Made by a program: the position numbers and the translations under genes. 64,000 bases of DNA. It comes from CAZKEW01 sp964580435 (GTDB lineage Bacteria > Acidobacteriota > Aminicenantia > Aminicenantales > UBA8522). Below the pieces are notes generated by a model, which did not search any database, was not told where the DNA came from, and saw only the letters and a list, made by a program, of their open reading frames with translations. How positions within the stretch are numbered: the stretch's first letter is position 1; each line of letters opens with the position of its first letter. This document shows, piece by piece, positions 52,919 through 60,178 of the stretch. The stretch is taken from assembly GCA_964580435.1 (NCBI GenBank), contig CAZOKP010000002.1, forward strand, positions 1 through 64,000. Reading direction: 5' to 3'.

Positions 52919-53719
52919 CTATTCCTTTGGCTTGGGGGTGTTTTTTTCGATCTCACGCAGTCTCTCCTGGGCTTTCTTGGCATATTTGCTGGTCGGATAA
53001 TCTGAGACGAGTTTCATAAAATAGGGGACGCTCTCGCTTGTTTTTCCCCATTTATAGTAGGAATCAGCCAAATAGAAATAGACCTCATCCATCTTGGCGT
53101 AGGTGGGATAATTAGTCAGGATCTCCGTTAATCGGCTCGTGGACGCCTTAAAAGCATAGCTCTTGTAATAGAATAGGCCGATCAGGAAATCTTGAGTGGA
53201 CAACCTTTCCTCACATTCGTTGATTTTTTCCTGGGCCAGCTTAGCTTCTTCGCTCAGCGGATAGTTAGTGACGACCTTTTTGAATTCTGCGAGAGCCTGG
53301 TTCGTCTTGGTCTGGTCCCGGCCAGGCTTCAGGGCATTCTTGAAGGAAGCCATGCCGATCTGGTACTGAGCGTACGAAGCGGAGGGGCTGTAGGGATAAA
53401 GGGTGATAAACTCTCTGTATTCTGAGGCAGCAAGAATCATGCTGCCTTCATCCTTTTTTTGAAAATAGGAATCGGCGATGGCCAGCTTGGCCCTCTGAGC
53501 ATAGAAACTCTTGGGAAAAGAATCGATCACCTGACGAAAATAAAGAAGCGCTTTTTCAGGGTCTTTTTTCATATAGGACTGACCGGCTTTGAAAAGAGCT
53601 TCGTCCGAGGATGCGATCGCAGGGTCGATGGCGACCTTTTTTGCCTTACAGTTCCAGAGGGAGAGGCCGCAAAGAAAGGCGATAAGAACGACGAAGACGA
53701 CTTTTTTCATAGCGCTCAT
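52919..53719 (-). CDS. bamD: BamD-like outer-membrane assembly lipoprotein
   Basis: A 266-residue TPR protein of the BamD/YfiO family, part of the BAM complex that inserts barrels. It has a signal sequence and a lipobox-like Cys in WNCKAK, which is non-canonical at the -1 position (Asn). TPR repeats (KALLYFRQVIDSFPKS, AEFKKVVTNYPLS, SVPYFMKLVSDYPTSKYA) match BamD. The start at 53719 has GAGG six bases upstream. It follows the sugar epimerase by 16 bases. Confidence 0.88.
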   Translation of the reverse strand: MSAMKKVVFVVLIAFLCGLSLWNCKAKKVAIDPAIASSDEALFKAGQSYMKKDPEKALLYFRQVIDSFPKSFYAQRAKLAIADSYFQKKDEGSMILAASEYREFITLYPYSPSASYAQYQIGMASFKNALKPGRDQTKTNQALAEFKKVVTNYPLSEEAKLAQEKINECEERLSTQDFLIGLFYYKSYAFKASTSRLTEILTNYPTYAKMDEVYFYLADSYYKWGKTSESVPYFMKLVSDYPTSKYAKKAQERLREIEKNTPKPKE

Positions 53720-53735
53720 TCCTGTCCTCGTTAGG

Positions 53736-54680
53736 TTAAGAAATATACAGCTCCCGTATCCAATCCCATTCTTTCTTGAGGCCTTCCCCGAGGACGGCCC
53801 GGGGGGCGTAGCGGAGGTCTTTCTTGGCCTTTTCGATATCGGCAAGGGTGTGGAGCACGTCTCCTTTTTGCTCTTCAGCCCGGCGAATCTCCACCTTCTT
53901 TTGGCAGATATCCTCAAGAAGGGGAAAAATGTCCTCCAATTTCTCCCTGTGCCCTCCGCCCACATTATAGGTTTCGCCCGTTCTTCCCTGGAGAAGGGCT
54001 GCGAGACAGGCCGTGACGATGTCATCGATATAGGTAAAGTCTCTGGTCTGCTTTCCGTCTCCGAATATCGTGACGGGCTTATCTTCGGCGATCGACTTGA
54101 AAAACTTGTGAAAGGCCATGTCCGGCCGCTGGCCAGGCCCGTAAACGGTGAAAAATCGGAGGGAGATCGTGGGAACATTGTAATTTTTATAGTACAAGAA
54201 GCAGAGTTGTTCAGCCGCCAGCTTGGTCACTCCGTAGGGGGAGAGGGGGCGGAGAAGATTCATTTCTGACATCGGAAGTGTCGGAGTAAGGCCATAGACG
54301 GAAGAGGAAGAGGCATAGATGAATTTCTGGATGGAGCGGGCCTTCGCCGCTTCCAGGAGCCTTTGGGTCGCCAGGATATTGTTGTGGATGTAGACAGAAA
54401 AGTTCTCCCCCCAGCTCGTTCGCACGCCGGCTTGTGCGGCCAGATGGAAGACCGCATCTGTTTGTCGGAGGATCCTGTCCAGGTCGGCCTCGAGAATATC
54501 CTCCGGCAGAAACTCGAAATTTTTGTTCTTCAGGAGAGGGCCGAGGTTGCTTTCTTTGATCCAGCGGGGATAGAAATCGGTGAAACAATCCAGTCCGACG
54601 ACATGATGGCCCGCTTCGAGCAGCCTCAGGCAGAGATGAGACCCGATAAATCCGGCTGCTCCAGTCACTAGACAGTTCAT
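53736..54680 (-). CDS. NAD-dependent nucleotide-sugar epimerase
   Basis: A 314-residue extended SDR with GAAGFIGSH at the N-terminus and YGVTK as the catalytic Tyr-Lys pair. Layout resembles UDP-glucuronate 4-epimerases and related UDP-sugar epimerases; substrate is not settled. It overlaps rpe by four bases and precedes bamD. Confidence 0.88.
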   Translation of the reverse strand: MNCLVTGAAGFIGSHLCLRLLEAGHHVVGLDCFTDFYPRWIKESNLGPLLKNKNFEFLPEDILEADLDRILRQTDAVFHLAAQAGVRTSWGENFSVYIHNNILATQRLLEAAKARSIQKFIYASSSSVYGLTPTLPMSEMNLLRPLSPYGVTKLAAEQLCFLYYKNYNVPTISLRFFTVYGPGQRPDMAFHKFFKSIAEDKPVTIFGDGKQTRDFTYIDDIVTACLAALLQGRTGETYNVGGGHREKLEDIFPLLEDICQKKVEIRRAEEQKGDVLHTLADIEKAKKDLRYAPRAVLGEGLKKEWDWIRELYIS

Positions 54681-55345
54681 GCGGGATTGTACTTGTCGAT
54701 GACCTTTTTCATCTCCCTGATCACCTGGGGAGGATTCGCGCTGGCAAAAATGGCCGCGCCGGCGACCAATATCTCCACTCCGTCCTGGATGAGGGCCTCC
54801 ATATTATGGAGGTTCACCCCCCCGTCCACTTCGATGGAGATAACCAAATTCTGGCCTTTGATTAGGTCATTGAGATGCCTGATTTTCTTGTGCGTGGCCT
54901 TGACAAATGTCTGTCCCCCGAACCCGGGGTTGACCGACATCACCAGAATGAAATCCAGGTCAGGGAGAATTTCGTCGAGAGAACGGATCGGAGTCGCCGG
55001 ATTTAGGGCCAGTCCAGCTTTCATCCCCAGGTCTTTGATCAACCCGATCTCCCGATGGAGATGACGAGAGGCCTCGACATGGATGGAGATCCAATCGGCG
55101 CCCGCCTCATGGAAGAGGGGAATGAAAAATCCCGGATTCTCGACCATCAAATGGACGTCGAGGGGAAGCGAAGAGGTGCGCTTGAGCGCGGAGACGACTT
55201 GAGGGCCCAAGGTCAGATTGGGGACGAAATGGCCGTCCATGATATCGACGTGGACGAGGTCAGCTCCGGCCTGCTCAACCAACTTGACCTCTTCGCCGAT
55301 CTTGGAAAAATCTGCTGAAAGGATGGAGGGTGCGAGTCGGATCAT
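54677..55345 (-). CDS. rpe: ribulose-phosphate 3-epimerase
   Basis: Interconverts ribulose 5-phosphate and xylulose 5-phosphate in the pentose phosphate pathway. The 222-residue TIM barrel has APSILSADF, HVDIMDGHFVPN, MSVNPGFGGQ and the late EVDGGVN motif. It overlaps the PASTA gene (upstream) and the epimerase (downstream) by four bases each. Confidence 0.95.
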   Translation of the reverse strand: MIRLAPSILSADFSKIGEEVKLVEQAGADLVHVDIMDGHFVPNLTLGPQVVSALKRTSSLPLDVHLMVENPGFFIPLFHEAGADWISIHVEASRHLHREIGLIKDLGMKAGLALNPATPIRSLDEILPDLDFILVMSVNPGFGGQTFVKATHKKIRHLNDLIKGQNLVISIEVDGGVNLHNMEALIQDGVEILVAGAAIFASANPPQVIREMKKVIDKYNPA

Positions 55346-56061
55346 CTGCTCACCTCCAGGGTTATGAGGTTTCTTTTGGCGATTCCATAGCCTTGGGGAG
55401 GAAACTGCTTGATGATAATGCCGGATTCGAGGCCGGGATAAAAAGAATAGCGAATGTCGGCCACCTGGAATCCCAATTCTTTGAGCCTGGCGACGGTCTC
55501 GCCGGCCTTGCGGCCGATCAGGTCGGGCATGACGTATTTCGGCTCAACGTCTCCCTGGCTAACGAGGAGATTGATGGGAGTATTCCTCTTCACCTTCTGC
55601 GGAGAAGGAGAAGGCTCCTGGGCAATGATTCGGCCGGCCGCGTATTCCGGGGTATGAATCTGCGATACTTTGCCTTTGCCGAGGCCGATCTCGATGAGCA
55701 TCTTTGTGGCCGCCTCCAGGCTTTTTCCTGTCAGTTTGGGCACTTCGACCATTTCACTGCCGCTACTCAGGACCACTTTGACTATTTTGCTGACTCTGAT
55801 TTTTGAACCGGCTGAAGGCTCCTGATGGACAATCCGGCCTTTTTCCCAGCGGTCACTTAATTCCACGCCTTTTTCAAACAGGGATAGCTTGCGCTTGGCC
55901 AGGTCGCCCTTCGCTTCAGTCAGCGTCTTGCCCGCGAGGTCGGGCACAGAGACCATCTCCCCTTTTTGGATGATCCGGGAAAAAAGGATGGCGCTGAGGA
56001 AAAAAACTATGAAGAAGAGAAGCGGGAGATGGCTATACGCAAAGATCTTTTTCGCCGGCAT
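55342..56061 (-). CDS. membrane protein with three PASTA domains
   Basis: A 239-residue protein: one membrane helix (about 11-29) and three PASTA repeats (about 36-100, 103-170 and 172-239), each starting with a VPDL/VPKL/MPDL pattern. PASTA domains bind peptidoglycan or beta-lactams in PknB and PBPs; here no kinase or transpeptidase is fused. It heads the nine-gene run that includes rpe and bamD. A weak promoter candidate lies at 56116-56145. Confidence 0.85.
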   Translation of the reverse strand: MPAKKIFAYSHLPLLFFIVFFLSAILFSRIIQKGEMVSVPDLAGKTLTEAKGDLAKRKLSLFEKGVELSDRWEKGRIVHQEPSAGSKIRVSKIVKVVLSSGSEMVEVPKLTGKSLEAATKMLIEIGLGKGKVSQIHTPEYAAGRIIAQEPSPSPQKVKRNTPINLLVSQGDVEPKYVMPDLIGRKAGETVARLKELGFQVADIRYSFYPGLESGIIIKQFPPQGYGIAKRNLITLEVSR

Positions 56062-56115
56062 GCCTCACGCACAACGCTTTCGGTCACTCTTTGAAGTGAT
56101 TTACAAAATTAAGAT

Positions 56116-56145
56116 ACCATAGAATATGAACGAAGTAAACATCAA
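56116..56145 (-). promoter_or_regulatory. possible promoter for the PASTA-rpe operon
   Basis: On the minus strand: TTGATG (56145-56140), an 18-bp spacer and TATGGT (56121-56116). Confidence 0.35.
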
Positions 56146-56184
56146 AAAAGTTTCAATGTCTCCGTCTGATGAAGTGCGCTCCGT

Positions 56185-56213
56185 TTGCTGCGGCCCAGAT
56201 TTTTATCTATAAT
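56185..56213 (+). promoter_or_regulatory. promoter for the threonine aldolase gene
   Basis: TTGCTG (56185-56190), a 17-bp spacer and TATAAT (56208-56213). It rules out the longer frame starting at 56185 and supports the ATG at 56251. Confidence 0.65.
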
Positions 56214-56250
56214 GAGTTCTCATTTGGGCGTGAGAGAGGAGGACCGGACG

Positions 56251-57288
56251 ATGAGCGAGATTTCCGATTTCCGCAGTGATACCGTCACCAGACCCACGGA
56301 GAAGATGCGAAGGGCGATGGCGGAGGCCGTCGTCGGGGATGATGTCCTCGGCGATGACCCGACCGTCCAAAAGCTTGAAGGCCTAGCGGCTGCGATCATG
56401 GGAAAAGACGCGGCCCTGTATGTTCCTTCGGGAACCATGGGCAATTCCATCGCCGTCAAGGTGTGGACTCGGGAACTCGAAGAGGTGATTCTCGAGGCAA
56501 GGTCTCATATTTATAATATGGAATCGACGCACCTGACTTTCATCTCGAGAGTCACGCCCCGTCCCCTTCCTTCGATGCGGGGCGCCATGGACCCGGACGA
56601 GGTTGAACGGAATATCCGGAAACCCTCAGTCCACAGCCCGCGGACATCGCTTATCTGCGTGGAAAATACCCACAACAACTGGAGCGGCGCCGTCGTCCCG
56701 GTCGAGAACTTGAAGGCGTTGCGGCGAGTCGCCGATAAACATGAGATCAAGCTTCATCTGGATGGGGCGCGCATTTTCAACGCCAGCGCGGCTTCCGGCC
56801 TGCCGGCCAAGGAGTACGCGGGTTTTGCCGACTCGATGATGTTCTGCCTATCTAAAGGACTATCAGCTCCCGTTGGCTCGATGCTCGTGGGGCCGGCTGA
56901 TTTCATCGCTTCTGCTCGGAGAGTCCGGAAGGCTCTGGGGGGAGGAATGAGGCAGGTGGGAGTTCTCGCGGCGCCCGGGATTATCGCTCTTACGGAAATG
57001 ACGGGCCGTCTTCACGAGGACCATGAAAGAGCGAAAAAACTGGCTTCGGCCATAGCCGGCCTTCCCGGGGTTCTGCTCGATCCCGATGAGATCCAATCCA
57101 ATATCATCATCTTTGGGTTTTCCCACCCCAAGATTTCCATCGCCGATTTCCTCGTGGAACTCCAAAAAAGGAGGATTTTGGGCCTGGCTTCACCCGGCGG
57201 CAGCGGGATCCGATTTGTCACCCACAAGGACATCGACGATGAGGATGTCGCGCGGGCAACGGCCGCCTTCCGAGAAATTCTGAAGTAA
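56251..57288 (+). CDS. ltaE: L-threonine aldolase
   Basis: Cleaves L-threonine to glycine and acetaldehyde with PLP. The 345-residue fold-type I enzyme starts MSEISDFRSDTVTRPT, the classic family N-terminus. The PLP-binding Lys is in CLSKGLSAPVGSM. The start follows GAGAGGAGGA by eight bases and is supported by the promoter. It is single-gene and convergent with the Fe-S oxidoreductase. The role fits amino-acid catabolism. Confidence 0.93.
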   Translation: MSEISDFRSDTVTRPTEKMRRAMAEAVVGDDVLGDDPTVQKLEGLAAAIMGKDAALYVPSGTMGNSIAVKVWTRELEEVILEARSHIYNMESTHLTFISRVTPRPLPSMRGAMDPDEVERNIRKPSVHSPRTSLICVENTHNNWSGAVVPVENLKALRRVADKHEIKLHLDGARIFNASAASGLPAKEYAGFADSMMFCLSKGLSAPVGSMLVGPADFIASARRVRKALGGGMRQVGVLAAPGIIALTEMTGRLHEDHERAKKLASAIAGLPGVLLDPDEIQSNIIIFGFSHPKISIADFLVELQKRRILGLASPGGSGIRFVTHKDIDDEDVARATAAFREILK

Positions 57289-57321
57289 CCCTCTTGCCTT
57301 TGTTCGTTCGGCGCCAGAATT

Positions 57322-59340
57322 CTATCCTTCGAGCGATTCGGCCAGGAGCTGGGCGATGTCCTTAACCGCAATTTCGGTTTTTCCCCTGTCTTTTAGACCG
57401 TCCTTGAGCATATTCAAGCAGAACGGACAAGACGTTGCGGCGACCTTTGCCCCGGAGTGGATGACCTCATCCGTCCTCAGATGATTAATGCGCTGGCCCA
57501 GGCTCTCCTCGGTCCACATCAGCCCTCCTCCGGCCCCGCAGCAGAAGCTGTGCTCGCGGCTTCGTCCGAGCTCGATGAATTTTTCCGGAGAAAGCCGCGA
57601 CAGAATGTCCCGGGGCTCTTCGATAATACGATTATGCCGGCCAAGATAGCAGGAATCGTGATAGGTCAGGCTGCCGGCCAGATTCGCTTTGATGGGGAGC
57701 CGACCCTGTTTGACCAATCGGTCGAGGAAGACGATGTGGGGCACGACTTCGATCTTGGCCAGCGTGGCTCGGTCGGTTTTAGACAACGAAGAGAGAAGAC
57801 CGAGAAGCCGGGGGTATTCGTTCTTGAAGGTGTTATACCCGTGCGGGCAGAAGGTGATGATTCTTTTGACGTTGTATTTGAGGAAAAGGCTCAAATTTTC
57901 GCCGGCCAGCGTCTGGAAAAGGTATTCCTGGCCCAGGCGCCGGGCTGAATCGCCGCAGCATTTCTCTTCTGTCCCCAGGATGGCAAAATCGACCCCCGAT
58001 TTTTTAAGCAGAGAGACCATCGCCGCCGCAATTTTGGTGCCCTCCTCGTCATAGGAACCGGCACATCCCACCCAAAGGAGGTACTCCGCCGATTTCCGGT
58101 CAGCCATCAAGGGAACCTCAAGAGAAGCCGCCCAGTCCGCTCTCTTGGCGAACCCGATCCCCCAGGGGTTGGCGTTTGTTTCCATATTGCGGAAAAAGGC
58201 ATTCAACTCCTGCGGGAACTTGCTCTGCATCAAGACTTCGCTCCGGCGGATGCCGACGATCTTGCGGATATGCTCGATTTCAACCGGGCAGACATGCTGA
58301 CAGGATCCGCAGGTCGTGCACGTCCAGATTTCTCCTTCGCTGTAAACACCGGGAAGAAGGGAGGGCAGGTCTTCCCGTTTGCCTTTTAGCAGTTTTACTT
58401 TCTCGCCGAGGAGGTGCCGTTCAAGGTTGAAAACGATCATCTTCGGCGAAAGCGGCTTGCCGCTGAGGAAGGCGGGACAGGCATCCTGGCAACGGCCGCA
58501 TTCCATGCAGGCGAATGCGTCCAGGAGGTCCTTCCAGGAGAGGTCGCTCGCTTTTTCGACTCCAAAAACTTCAGACTTCTCGATATCCAGCGGCTGGATT
58601 TCTCCGCTCGGCCGCTCGGACCGGAAGAATACGTTCAGGGGCCCTGTGAACATGTGCAGGTACTTGGAGTGGGGAACATAGACGATGAACCCGAAGACCA
58701 GCAGAATGTGGAGCCACCAGGAGAGGCGGAAATGGGCGGCGATGACGTCCGGGCTCAAGCCCAAGCTCTGGACGCTGTCGGCCAGATAATTTCCCAAGAA
58801 GGCAAGGCGGGCGCTTTCGGGATGCCTGGCGATGGCGAAAGCTTCAAAGTAAAGATAGCTCAGGGTGACGGCGATGATGAAAAAATAGATCAACCCGGAA
58901 TCGAGCAGAGTTGTCTTATAGGCCTTCGGTCTGACGATGAACCGGCGGACGATGAAGAAGAGAATCCCGGCAAGAACAAGAAGTGCGAAGACGTCCACGA
59001 TCAGAGAGAAAAAGAGTCCGACCCCGGTCTGCCCGAAGAGATAGAACTTGTTGACGTAACCTTCCAGGGTATGGTTGACCGTCATGGTGTCAAACGTCAG
59101 GGCGCCGTAGAAAATGAAAACATGCGCGAGTCCGGTAAAGATGCGCTCGTTTTTTAAGGTGCATTTCTGGAGGAGGACCTTAGACAAGGTGTCTCCGACC
59201 CTTCGGGCCAGGCCGGAGAAGCGCATCTCCGGGTTGCCTCTACGGATGATCCGGTAGCGGAGGTAGATCGGAAAAGCAAAACCCAGAAAAGTCGCGAGAA
59301 TGATGAGAGAAAAAACAACCTTTTCCCACGCTTGCAGCAT
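57322..59340 (-). CDS. membrane Fe-S oxidoreductase, EtfD/HdrD-like
   Basis: A 672-residue membrane protein. A NarI-like region with about five to six helices (1-235, with candidate haem-ligand histidines) is followed by two 4Fe-4S motifs (CMECGRCQDACP, 278-289, and CTTCGSCQHVCP, 341-352) and two CCG (DUF224) domains with CCGD and CCGAGGG signatures. This layout is that of the ETF:quinone-type EtfD/EMO proteins and relatives of HdrD. It could accept electrons from ETF, fed by the acyl-CoA dehydrogenase at 31000-32154, and reduce menaquinone. It follows the barrel gene by 13 bases. Confidence 0.88.
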   Translation of the reverse strand: MLQAWEKVVFSLIILATFLGFAFPIYLRYRIIRRGNPEMRFSGLARRVGDTLSKVLLQKCTLKNERIFTGLAHVFIFYGALTFDTMTVNHTLEGYVNKFYLFGQTGVGLFFSLIVDVFALLVLAGILFFIVRRFIVRPKAYKTTLLDSGLIYFFIIAVTLSYLYFEAFAIARHPESARLAFLGNYLADSVQSLGLSPDVIAAHFRLSWWLHILLVFGFIVYVPHSKYLHMFTGPLNVFFRSERPSGEIQPLDIEKSEVFGVEKASDLSWKDLLDAFACMECGRCQDACPAFLSGKPLSPKMIVFNLERHLLGEKVKLLKGKREDLPSLLPGVYSEGEIWTCTTCGSCQHVCPVEIEHIRKIVGIRRSEVLMQSKFPQELNAFFRNMETNANPWGIGFAKRADWAASLEVPLMADRKSAEYLLWVGCAGSYDEEGTKIAAAMVSLLKKSGVDFAILGTEEKCCGDSARRLGQEYLFQTLAGENLSLFLKYNVKRIITFCPHGYNTFKNEYPRLLGLLSSLSKTDRATLAKIEVVPHIVFLDRLVKQGRLPIKANLAGSLTYHDSCYLGRHNRIIEEPRDILSRLSPEKFIELGRSREHSFCCGAGGGLMWTEESLGQRINHLRTDEVIHSGAKVAATSCPFCLNMLKDGLKDRGKTEIAVKDIAQLLAESLEG

Positions 59341-59353
59341 TTTCTCTCCTTTC

Positions 59354-60178
59354 TTAAAAGAGAATGGCCATCCCCCAGATCAATTTCGAGTGGGATCGCC
59401 TGTTTCCCAGGGGGCTTGTTTCCGTGTCCGCCCAGATGCCTGTTCCCGCAGCGAGCTGGAGCCATTCCGTCAGGTTGAACCGGAAAATCAAGTCGGCGAT
59501 CAATGTCTGTCCTATATTGAACACCGTGTCAGACTGGACAATAACCTGCAAGCTCGCCGTGACGTTTTTCCCCAATTGAGCGCCGGCGCGCAATCCGTAT
59601 TCCTGCCTGACCTTGCCCCCGGAGAGGTCGAGATGGGTTCGCTGGTTGGTATGATGGAAGAACCAGGCAAAAGGCTCAATCACATAGTCCTTGCCTTGAA
59701 AAGGTACGCTGAACCCGATGTAGTTCCGGTTCGTGTAATAGGGCTTTCCATTCAGATAGCTGGTGTGGTCGGCGTCATGGTCAGAATCATGCCCGAGAAT
59801 CAGCGTGAGATGCTCGAAGATCTCCTGATGAAACGAGAAGTGCCAGTCGAATTTTGTCCTTTGACCACCGTCGTCGTGCGTAAGAAGCTGGAAATCTAAG
59901 GCGGTGGTGCGAGTCAAGAATATGAAGGTGCGAAACCCGAAGTTCCAGCGGTCTTCCGGCCCGGTGAGGTCATTATAGCTGGGGTACGTGGACGGGAGCT
60001 GCAACTGGCCGAAGAATTCGCCATGGACCAGGACTTTTTTGTCCGGACCAAGCGGAAATTTCTGTTCGAAAGGGCGGTAAAGAAAGAGCTCATAGCCGGG
60101 AAGTGCCGGCGGCAGAAGCGCCGCGGCCAGCCAGAAGAATAGTAAACCTATCGATTTAATAAAATATTTAGAATTCAT
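59354..60178 (-). CDS. predicted outer-membrane protein
   Basis: A 274-residue protein with a signal peptide (1 to about 27) and an amphipathic strand pattern ending in MAILF, a typical OMP C-terminus. Aromatic-rich strands dominate and no enzyme motif is recognised. It overlaps the TonB-dependent receptor-like gene by 11 bases, so the two are co-translated. Confidence 0.65.
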   Translation of the reverse strand: MNSKYFIKSIGLLFFWLAAALLPPALPGYELFLYRPFEQKFPLGPDKKVLVHGEFFGQLQLPSTYPSYNDLTGPEDRWNFGFRTFIFLTRTTALDFQLLTHDDGGQRTKFDWHFSFHQEIFEHLTLILGHDSDHDADHTSYLNGKPYYTNRNYIGFSVPFQGKDYVIEPFAWFFHHTNQRTHLDLSGGKVRQEYGLRAGAQLGKNVTASLQVIVQSDTVFNIGQTLIADLIFRFNLTEWLQLAAGTGIWADTETSPLGNRRSHSKLIWGMAILF

